Positions 1 through 5,322 of a stretch of 10,333 nucleotides of DNA are shown piece after piece. Origin of the DNA: Actinomycetes bacterium (lineage in GTDB: Bacteria > Actinomycetota > Acidimicrobiia > Acidimicrobiales > RAAP-2); NCBI GenBank assembly GCA_021849765.1, contig JAJZSM010000037.1, positions 1 to 10,333 on the forward strand, given 5' to 3'. Position numbers and translations under genes: made by a program. The notes beneath the pieces are model-generated. The model was not told where the DNA came from and did no database searches. It was given only the letters and a program-made list of their open reading frames with translations. Numbering within the stretch: the stretch's first letter is position 1; each line of letters begins with the position of its first letter.

Positions 1-51
1 GTCGGACCAGCCCAGCTGGTATCGACTGAAGTCCAAGTTGTCGATGGTCAT
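1..51 (-). CDS. sufB: N-terminus of a gene cut by the window edge, probably Fe-S assembly protein SufB
   Basis: The minus strand reads ATG at 51 and stays open to the left edge, giving 17 residues, MTIDNLDFSRYQLGWSD. A good Shine-Dalgarno, GAGGAG, ends 4 nt before the ATG (revcomp of 56-61), so a real start is likely. The [YF]-x-x-G-[WF]-x-D pattern close to the start resembles the beginning of SufB scaffold proteins of the SUF Fe-S assembly system. That identity rests on family memory over 17 residues and is tentative. The divergent spacer carries a palindrome that would suit an Rrf2-type (IscR/RirA-like) or other Fe-S regulator, which fits suf but does not prove it. Confidence 0.45.
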   Translation of the reverse strand, partial: MTIDNLDFSRYQLGWSD

Positions 52-79
52 GTCGCTCCTCTGGGTATTATCCCTACGC

Positions 80-97
80 CCATAGTACTAACTATGG
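80..97. promoter_or_regulatory. Perfect 7-4-7 interrupted palindrome in a divergent promoter region, candidate operator
   Basis: CCATAGT (80-86) and ACTATGG (91-97) are exact reverse complements separated by ACTA. The inner TAGTACTA (83-90) is itself palindromic. It sits between the partial minus-strand gene (start 51) and oligopeptidase B (start 135). On the minus strand a GATAAT hexamer (revcomp of 67-72) can act as -10 for the left gene, with the palindrome over its -35 region. AT-rich dyads of this kind in front of suf genes are often sites for Rrf2-family regulators; this assignment is inference. Confidence 0.5.
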
Positions 98-134
98 TCC
101 CTGCCCTGTCAGAAATTACTGGCAAAGTGGAGCC

Positions 135-2288
135 GTGCCTCTCACCCCTTCAGTACCACAACGTCCCTACCGCATCACCCGCCACGGCGACACCCGCGAA
201 GACCCCTACTACTGGCTCATGGACCGTGAGAATCCCGAAGTCCTAGAGCATCTTCGCGCCGAGAACGACTTCCTGGCGGCCTCACTCAAACACCTGGCTC
301 CGCTCGAAGCCCAGCTCTTCGACGAGATTAAGCGGCGGATCGAGGAGACCGACATCTCGGTGCCGGTACGCCGCGGTGCGTGGTGGTATTTCGAGCGCAC
401 CCGAGAGGGACTCAACTACCCGATCAGCTGTCGCGTTCCGGTCACCGAGGGCGACTCGACCCCACCAGTCGTCGACCCACTCGTGGCCTTCGCCGGTGAG
501 CAGATAATCCTCGACGAGAACCTCGAGGCGCAGGGCCACGATTTCCTCTCGATCGGCGTGCTCGACGTGAGTCCGGATGATCGATGGGTCGCAGTCGGTG
601 TGGACTTCGACGGCGACGAGCGCCACCGGGTGACGGTGCGATCACTCACCGGCGCCTTGCCGCTCGCCGACACCCTCGATGACGTCTACTACGGCTTCGC
701 GTGGTCCAGCGGTAGTGACTACTTCTTCTACACGCGCGTCGACGACGCCATGCGACCGTGGCAGGTCTGGCGACACCGCCTCGGATCGGAGGCGAACGAG
801 GACGTACTCGTCTATCAGGAGGACGACGCGCAGTTCACCGTCTCGGTCGGACGTTCGCGCGACAACGAGGTGATCGTGGTGTCGATTGCCTCCTCGACCA
901 CGACCGAGGTCCGCTACCTGGCGGCGGACCGGCCCACCGATCCACTCGTCGTCCTCGAAGCGCGGCGTCTGGGCGTCGAGTACGGCGTCGAGCACCTCAT
1001 CGCCGCTGACGCCACACGCTGGTGGCTAAAGATCACGAACGAGGACGCGACGGACTTTCGCCTGCTCGGCCGTCCCGTCGCGGACCTCGCGTGGCGCGAA
1101 CTGATCGCACACCGCCCGGGTACACGGATCGACGGCGTCGACGCGTTCTCCACGTGCCTGGCCATCAGTGAGCGTGAGGATGGCTGCGCCACGGTGCGCA
1201 TCGTCCCGCTCGACCCCGCGGCACCCTTCGACGCCGACCTCCTCGGGCGTTCCTGGCTGGTCGACGGGGTCGACCAGCCGAGCACCGTATCCCTCGGGGT
1301 GAACCCCACCTTCGAGACGGACTCGTTGCGCGTGGCGATCACCTCAATGGTCACGCCGAACTTCATTGCCGACGTCGACCTCGCCTCGCACGAGTTGCTC
1401 ATTCGCAAGCGCCAGATCGTGCGCGGCGGCTACGACCGTGACGCCTACGTCACCGGCCGACACTGGGTCGAGGCCAGTGACGGACAGCGAATCCCCGTGT
1501 CCATCGTCGCGCGGCGCGATGTCGTGCACCTCAATGATGACGGATCAATCAGCCCGAACGGACCCGCCCCCCTGCTGCTCTACGGGTACGGCAGCTACGA
1601 GATCTCCATCGACCCGGGATTCTCATCGATCCGACTTTCGCTGCTCGAGCGTGGAGTGATCTTCGCGATCGCCCACGTGCGCGGCGGCGGCGAGATGGGA
1701 CGCTCCTGGTACGAGATGGGCAAGCTCGCCCAGAAGCCCACGACCTTCAGCGACTTCGTCACCGTCGCGAGAGACCTGATCGCGACGGGTTGGACCGAAC
1801 CGCGTCGGCTCGCCATCCGTGGCGGTTCGGCCGGAGGGCTCTTGATGGGCGCGGTGATGAACCTCGCCCCCGAACTGTTCCGGTGCGTCGTGGCCGAGGT
1901 GCCGTTCGTCGACGCCCTCACGACGATGCTCGACGCCTCGCTCCCGCTCACCGTCGGCGAGTGGGAGGAGTGGGGCGACCCCGACGCCAGTGCGACCACC
2001 TACCGGACGATGAAGTCGTACTCGCCCTACGACAACGTGCGCGCGACCAACGAGGACGGAAGCGTACGGGTCTACCCGCACCTCTTCGCCGCGGGCGGTC
2101 TCAACGACTCGCGCGTCGGCTTCTGGGAGCCGGCCAAGTGGGTGCTGAAGCTCCGCGACGCGAACGCGGACAACGTCGCGTTTCTAAAGACCGAGCTCGG
2201 CGCCGGCCACGGCGGTCCATCCGGCCGTTACGACGCGTGGCACGACGAGGCGCTGATCCTCGCCTTCATCATCAATGAGATCGTGTGA
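135..2288 (+). CDS. ptrB: Oligopeptidase B, prolyl oligopeptidase family (S9A) serine peptidase
   Basis: This is a cytosolic serine peptidase that cuts short peptides after Arg/Lys. At 717 aa it has the usual full length for the family. Residues about 1-75 form the N-terminal cap helix region (DPYYWL at 24-28), about 76-425 a seven-bladed beta-propeller, and about 430-717 the alpha/beta-hydrolase domain. The catalytic Ser565 lies in GGSAGG, Asp658 in GLNDSR and His692 in GAGHGG. GEWEEWGDP (608-616) is the acidic stretch typical of oligopeptidase B, whose Glu residues select basic P1 side chains; prolyl oligopeptidase proper lacks it. The GTG at 135 is the only usual start codon between the in-frame stop at 27-29 and Met29. 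Its best ribosome site, AGTGGAG (126-132), lies only 2 nt away, which is unusually close, and no TANNNT box sits at leaderless distance. No signal peptide is seen. The 3' end overlaps the convergent gene by 17 bp. Confidence 0.93.
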   Translation: MPLTPSVPQRPYRITRHGDTREDPYYWLMDRENPEVLEHLRAENDFLAASLKHLAPLEAQLFDEIKRRIEETDISVPVRRGAWWYFERTREGLNYPISCRVPVTEGDSTPPVVDPLVAFAGEQIILDENLEAQGHDFLSIGVLDVSPDDRWVAVGVDFDGDERHRVTVRSLTGALPLADTLDDVYYGFAWSSGSDYFFYTRVDDAMRPWQVWRHRLGSEANEDVLVYQEDDAQFTVSVGRSRDNEVIVVSIASSTTTEVRYLAADRPTDPLVVLEARRLGVEYGVEHLIAADATRWWLKITNEDATDFRLLGRPVADLAWRELIAHRPGTRIDGVDAFSTCLAISEREDGCATVRIVPLDPAAPFDADLLGRSWLVDGVDQPSTVSLGVNPTFETDSLRVAITSMVTPNFIADVDLASHELLIRKRQIVRGGYDRDAYVTGRHWVEASDGQRIPVSIVARRDVVHLNDDGSISPNGPAPLLLYGYGSYEISIDPGFSSIRLSLLERGVIFAIAHVRGGGEMGRSWYEMGKLAQKPTTFSDFVTVARDLIATGWTEPRRLAIRGGSAGGLLMGAVMNLAPELFRCVVAEVPFVDALTTMLDASLPLTVGEWEEWGDPDASATTYRTMKSYSPYDNVRATNEDGSVRVYPHLFAAGGLNDSRVGFWEPAKWVLKLRDANADNVAFLKTELGAGHGGPSGRYDAWHDEALILAFIINEIV

Positions 2289-2853
2289 CCGTCACGACCA
2301 ACGGCGGCCGATTCCCGGTCACCGCGGACGTCACGGCGAACAAGTTCGGACCAACGGTCACGCGCGGTGTCGCGACGGGTACCTCGGTACGAGCCGCGGG
2401 TTCGCCCGACTTCGCGGGCGCGCTCGACCACGGGTGATGCGCGAGCAGGAACGCGCCGACGATCACCGCGACCGCGACCACGAGTGCGATGACCACTCGG
2501 CGGCGGTACACCAGGGGGCTGCGATGCGCCGATCGGTCGAGCGCCCATTGCACGTCGTGGCGGTGCGGGCCGACCAACACCTCTTCCTCCTCGATTGGCG
2601 ACGTCTCGCCGAACACGTACTCACGCGAGGACTCGAGACGTAGTGGGGCGGGCTCGTGGTGGGGCGGCGGCGATTCACCGTCTAAGAGTCGGAAGCCCTT
2701 CGCTGACTCATAGGGCGACGGCGGCGGGCCGATCAAGGTCCCCGTGTCGCTCAGGCGCCGCTCGTCGCGACGGATTTTGCGCCAGCGCAGTAGGCCCGCC
2801 GCGAGCAGCCCCGCGACAACGAGCGCCACCACCACTTCAATCGCCACGGTCAT
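2272..2853 (-). CDS. Hypothetical membrane protein with two transmembrane segments
   Basis: I do not recognise this family. From ATG 2853 it is 193 aa. TM1 covers about residues 3-22 and is followed by a strongly basic stretch (RWRKIRRDERR). A Pro/Glu-rich loop of about 95 residues comes next, with an EEEEV acidic patch near 88-92 and a His-rich PPPHHEP segment at 62-68. A second basic cluster (YRRR) precedes TM2 (about 120-138), and a tail of about 55 residues ends the protein. By the positive-inside rule the loop is cytoplasmic and the tail is outside. ATG 2853 has GGAG 4 nt upstream. A GTG at 2886 would add 11 residues (weak GGTGGG 5 nt upstream) and cannot be excluded; a TACGCT box (revcomp of 2904-2909) could serve as -10 for either. 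The 3' end overlaps oligopeptidase B convergently by 17 bp. The gene appears monocistronic. Confidence 0.72.
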   Translation of the reverse strand: MTVAIEVVVALVVAGLLAAGLLRWRKIRRDERRLSDTGTLIGPPPSPYESAKGFRLLDGESPPPHHEPAPLRLESSREYVFGETSPIEEEEVLVGPHRHDVQWALDRSAHRSPLVYRRRVVIALVVAVAVIVGAFLLAHHPWSSAPAKSGEPAARTEVPVATPRVTVGPNLFAVTSAVTGNRPPLVVTVTRSH

Positions 2854-2923
2854 CGGACTCCGCTCGCCAGCGTCGCGGTCGGCCACAATGGCCCACCACG
2901 AAAAGCGTAGTGACTCGGCGCCG

Positions 2924-3397
2924 TTAGCCGAGTGCGGTGAAGCCCGAACGAAAGAAGACCAGGGGCTGGCCGTCGTAGGCGGCTACGAAGTCGGCCCGAA
3001 CGATCGCGACGTCATGATCGCCGTGGGTCTGCACCGAGACGATGGGCCCCTCGACGTGCGCGAGCGCACCGACGATTAGCGGGGAACCCGCCGGACCGGG
3101 CGTCCACTCCCCCGTGGCGAAACGGTCCGCGCCCGTCCTCGCGAATCGACGCGCCTCGTCGAGCTGGTCCACGCCGAGGATGTTGATGCCGACCACGCCC
3201 GTTGCGCGAACCTGAGCCCACGATCGACCGTCGACGGCTGCGGCGAAGGTCACGAGCTGGGGTTCGAGCGAGAGGGACCCGAAGGTCTGACACGTGAAGC
3301 CGGCCGGACCCTCAGGCGTCTCGGCGGTGACGACCACGACGCCCGTCGCGAATCGACTCACTGCCTCTTTGAAGTCGCTGATCGAGGGAGGTGCCAC
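2924..3397 (-). CDS. Flavin reductase-like, FMN-binding split-barrel protein
   Basis: The 157-aa protein matches the flavin reductase domain family of HpaC, NtaB and related small components of two-component flavin monooxygenases. They use NAD(P)H to reduce free FMN or FAD for a partner oxygenase. Family hallmarks are FATGVVVVTA (16-25), the GFTCQTFGSLSLEPQLVTF block (33-51) that binds the flavin phosphate and ribityl chain, ARRFA (82-86), and GDHDVAIVRAD (126-136) with the conserved Gly-Asp-His. No partner oxygenase lies in the window, so the substrate pathway is unknown; some members bind flavin or haem without being reductases. The GTG at 3397 is supported by a TAGTGT box 6 nt upstream, implying a leaderless transcript. 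That promoter lies in the 22-bp gap after mutY, so the gene can be expressed apart from the operon upstream. Confidence 0.85.
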   Translation of the reverse strand: MAPPSISDFKEAVSRFATGVVVVTAETPEGPAGFTCQTFGSLSLEPQLVTFAAAVDGRSWAQVRATGVVGINILGVDQLDEARRFARTGADRFATGEWTPGPAGSPLIVGALAHVEGPIVSVQTHGDHDVAIVRADFVAAYDGQPLVFFRSGFTALG

Positions 3398-3403
3398 ATC
3401 GGG

Positions 3404-3409
3404 ACACTA
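3404..3409 (-). promoter_or_regulatory. -10 box TAGTGT of a leaderless promoter for the flavin reductase gene
   Basis: Read on the minus strand, CCCGG-TAGTGT is followed by exactly 6 nt and then GTG 3397. The spacing puts the transcription start at the start codon, and no Shine-Dalgarno is seen. No good -35 hexamer is visible 16-18 nt upstream. The box lies just past the mutY stop codon. Confidence 0.55.
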
Positions 3410-3419
3410 CCGGGCACGC

Positions 3420-4298
3420 TCACCCGACCGGTGCCCTCGCGTCGCCCACCAAGCGCACCGAGTGCGCGCTGTGCTCGACGAGACCGTCACCGACGAGGGC
3501 CGCGAGCAGTCGTTCGACGCGCTCGCGGGGTTCCGCGATACGCACCAACAGGGCGTCGGGGTTGCTTGGCCCGTCGCGCAAAACCGCGATGATGCGCCCA
3601 CGACACTGGCGATCCGATCCCGCGAAGGCGCTCTGGCGTACCGAGACGGCGGCACTGCGCTGGGCGGGATCTGGCCCCCCAGCGGCACGCCACGCACAGC
3701 GTGACGCCATCGGGCAGGTATGACAACGCGGTGTCGCCGTGCAGAACTGCGCGCCGAGGTCGAGCATGGCCTGGTTGTGCGCGGCGCTAGCTCGTCCTCG
3801 CACCAACTCATCGGCGAGTCGTTGGGCCTCACTTCGTCCCAAGGGTCGATTGACGAGGGCTCGCGCGAGGATCCGTCCGACGTTCGTGTCGAGTACGCCG
3901 ACGCGCACGCCGAAGGCGAAGGACGCGACGGCGTTGGCCGTGTACGCCCCGATCCCAGGGAGTCGACGCAGCGCGTCGGGGTCGTTGGGAACGTGCCCGT
4001 CGAACTCCTCGAGGATCATGCGCGCGGCGTCGTGGAGATAGCCCGCACGGCGGTTGTAGCCGAGGCCGCCCCACAGGGCGATCACCGCGGCGCGAGGCGA
4101 GGCCGCACACGCGTTGGGCGTCGGTAGCGTCTCGAGGAAACGGCGCCATGGCTCGATGACGCGGGCGGCCTGGGTCTGTTGGAGCATGACCTCGCTCACG
4201 AGGACCGCCCAGGGGTCACCAATCCCGAGCCACGGCAGGTCGCGGGCAAGCGATGGCGCGCAGGCCTCGAGCGCGCGTGCGAACGAGCGCGGCGTCAG
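3420..4298 (-). CDS. mutY: A/G-specific adenine glycosylase MutY, apparent CTG start
   Basis: This DNA repair glycosylase removes adenine mispaired with 8-oxoguanine. Read from CTG 4298 it is 292 aa. Catalytic Glu36 lies in VSEVMLQQTQ and Asp137 in GVLDTNVGRI, one residue off E. coli Glu37 and Asp138, which supports this N-terminus. The helix-hairpin-helix is LPGIGAYTANA (113-123). The [4Fe-4S] ligands are Cys186, 192, 195 and 201, with a first gap of 5 residues against 6 in E. coli. About 60 residues after it form a short helical, winged-helix-like tail (GRIIAVLRDG...), not the NUDIX-like 8-oxoG domain of E. coli MutY; I recall a similar short tail in other actinobacterial homologues. The frame upstream holds no ATG, GTG or TTG before its stop at 4311-4313. 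GTG 4199 would begin at Val34 and cut off the conserved LPW...DPWAVL region. CTG 4298 overlaps the upstream MaoC stop as CTGA, so translation is probably coupled. Confidence 0.88.
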   Translation of the reverse strand: MTPRSFARALEACAPSLARDLPWLGIGDPWAVLVSEVMLQQTQAARVIEPWRRFLETLPTPNACAASPRAAVIALWGGLGYNRRAGYLHDAARMILEEFDGHVPNDPDALRRLPGIGAYTANAVASFAFGVRVGVLDTNVGRILARALVNRPLGRSEAQRLADELVRGRASAAHNQAMLDLGAQFCTATPRCHTCPMASRCAWRAAGGPDPAQRSAAVSVRQSAFAGSDRQCRGRIIAVLRDGPSNPDALLVRIAEPRERVERLLAALVGDGLVEHSAHSVRLVGDARAPVG

Positions 4299-4807
4299 TC
4301 CCAGACGTCCTCACCGTAGGGTCGCTGTCGCACCGGGGCGAAGTCGCGCTTCCAGACCATCACCTTGCGCCGGAAGTAGCAGACCTCTTTTCCATCCTGG
4401 TTGAAGCCTTTGGTCTCGACGCGCACGATCCCCCGGTCAGGCTTAGACGACGACGGGGTGACGTCGAGCACCCGGGTCTCGGCGTAGATGGTGTCACCGT
4501 GGAAAGTGGGGAACCGATGGATGAGGCTCTCCACCTCGAGGTTGGCGATCGCCGAACCCGAGACGTCGGGCACGCTCATACCGAGCACCAGCGAGTAAAC
4601 GAGGTTGCCCACGACGACGTTGCGGCCCTGGACGCTCTCGTGCTCGGCGAACCACGCGTTCGTGTGGAGGGGATGATGGTTCATCGTGATCATGCAGAAC
4701 AGGTGATCGTCGGCCTCGGTGATGGTCTTTCCGGGCCAGTGGCGCAGCACATCGCCCGGCACGAAGTCCTCAAGGTAACGCCCGAAGGGTCGATCGAACG
4801 TAGTCAT
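4295..4807 (-). CDS. mch: MaoC-family hot-dog hydratase, probable mesaconyl-CoA hydratase (beta-methylmalyl-CoA dehydratase)
   Basis: The 170-aa single hot-dog protein closely resembles, as I recall them, MaoC proteins encoded next to ccr/meaA and a CitE-like lyase in Streptomyces (shared stretches HWPGKT, TMNHHPLH, SVPDVSG, PTFHGDTIY, FRRKVMV). In the ethylmalonyl-CoA pathway this step hydrates mesaconyl-CoA to beta-methylmalyl-CoA. The Rhodobacter enzyme is about twice as long, so this is a short form that would need to dimerise. The usual hydratase-2 motif GDxNPLH reads MNHHPLH here (42-48): His48 is kept, but Asn43 stands where the catalytic Asp normally is. AAGGAGG ending 8 nt before ATG 4807 is the strongest ribosome site in the window. 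The gene follows the 142-aa protein after 30 bp and overlaps mutY, so the three probably form one operon. Another enoyl-CoA hydratase role is possible; the call rests on similarity and on the dehydrogenase and lyase nearby. Confidence 0.82.
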   Translation of the reverse strand: MTTFDRPFGRYLEDFVPGDVLRHWPGKTITEADDHLFCMITMNHHPLHTNAWFAEHESVQGRNVVVGNLVYSLVLGMSVPDVSGSAIANLEVESLIHRFPTFHGDTIYAETRVLDVTPSSSKPDRGIVRVETKGFNQDGKEVCYFRRKVMVWKRDFAPVRQRPYGEDVWD

Positions 4808-4810
4808 GGG

Positions 4811-4821
4811 GCCAACCTCCT
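4811..4821 (-). promoter_or_regulatory. Strong Shine-Dalgarno of the MaoC gene
   Basis: The minus strand shows AAGGAGG ending 8 nt before ATG 4807. This contrasts with the six genes here that lack a ribosome site and look leaderless, and it marks the MaoC gene as an internal operon member translated from a leadered mRNA. Confidence 0.8.
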
Positions 4822-4837
4822 TGGCTCGTGAGAACGG

Positions 4838-5266
4838 CTATTCACTCGGTAACGGACGGGTCGTGAAGGACGCGGTCGCGCCCGGCAGACTCTCGCCATC
4901 GATCACCATGCGCCAGGTGAACCGCTGGCTAGGCGCGAGGGGAATCGGTCCGAAGTTGACGGCAATCGGGACGTCCACCGGCGTACCGAGGGGCACGCCG
5001 ACGGGCTCGCTCGCCGAGAAGTCACCACGCACCTCGATGCCCTGCATCCCCTCGGGCGTCTCGAATTGGACGAGGCGACCGTCGGCGTCCTCGAGGAACA
5101 GCTCCCAGTGGTGACTGACGTCGAACTCGTGCGCGTCCACGCTCACCTTGACCGCGACCGCCGAGGGCACCGGGTCCGGTCCGGTAACGGACCAGCCGCC
5201 GCCGAGGATGTACAACTTGCCGTCGGCCACCTGGGCCGAGTCCGCCAAAAGCATGGTCACGTTCAC
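4838..5266 (-). CDS. Conserved actinobacterial protein of unknown function (possibly the DUF6941 family)
   Basis: The 142-aa soluble protein starts MNVTMLLADSAQVADGKLYI and continues with a Gly-rich turn, ILGGGWSVTGPDPVPSA. It has no signal peptide or TM segment. Alternating hydrophobic stretches (VAVKVSVDA, HWELFLEDADG, VQFET, VPIAVNFG, FTWRMVIDG) suggest an all-beta sandwich. The opening reminds me of a small family labelled DUF6941 in Pfam; that name is from memory. No function is known to me. It is the first gene of the probable operon with the MaoC hydratase (30-bp gap) and is divergent from the methylsuccinyl-CoA dehydrogenase gene, which ties it to the pathway by position only. GTG 5266 is chosen because a TAGGCT box lies exactly 6 nt upstream; GTG 5260 and ATG 5254 are less likely. 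Confidence 0.78.
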   Translation of the reverse strand: MNVTMLLADSAQVADGKLYILGGGWSVTGPDPVPSAVAVKVSVDAHEFDVSHHWELFLEDADGRLVQFETPEGMQGIEVRGDFSASEPVGVPLGTPVDVPIAVNFGPIPLAPSQRFTWRMVIDGESLPGATASFTTRPLPSE

Positions 5267-5272
5267 CGGCCC

Positions 5273-5278
5273 AGCCTA
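5273..5278 (-). promoter_or_regulatory. -10 box TAGGCT of a leaderless promoter for the 142-aa protein/MaoC/mutY operon
   Basis: On the minus strand TAGGCT is followed by 6 nt and GTG 5266, with no ribosome site between. It points away from the mcd promoter on the other strand; the two -10 boxes are 32 bp apart, so their -35 regions overlap around 5288-5305. Two tandem CGTCCA copies (5294-5299, 5300-5305; TGGACG on this strand) lie in the shared part. Confidence 0.55.
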
Positions 5279-5287
5279 CGTCGCCAC

Positions 5288-5316
5288 TCGACCCGTCCAC
5301 GTCCAGCCGGTAGTTT
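5288..5316 (+). promoter_or_regulatory. Leaderless promoter of the methylsuccinyl-CoA dehydrogenase gene
   Basis: A TCGACC hexamer (5288-5293, 4 of 6 to TTGACA) is followed by 17 nt and TAGTTT (5311-5316), then 6 nt and ATG 5323. No Shine-Dalgarno precedes the ATG. This is the most complete -35/-10 pair in the window and predicts transcription from the A of the start codon. Confidence 0.6.
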
Positions 5317-5322
5317 GCATGT

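Noticed and set aside
4199..4199. GTG 4199 as the mutY start
   Set aside because: It begins inside the conserved block just before catalytic Glu36 and drops the LPW...DPWAVL region that is encoded in frame upstream.
3720..4831. Plus-strand open frames at 3720-4127 and 4253-4831
   Set aside because: They lie wholly or almost wholly opposite mutY and the MaoC gene, whose protein sequences are clearly conserved; the translations are Arg/Asp-rich shadow frames of GC-rich DNA.
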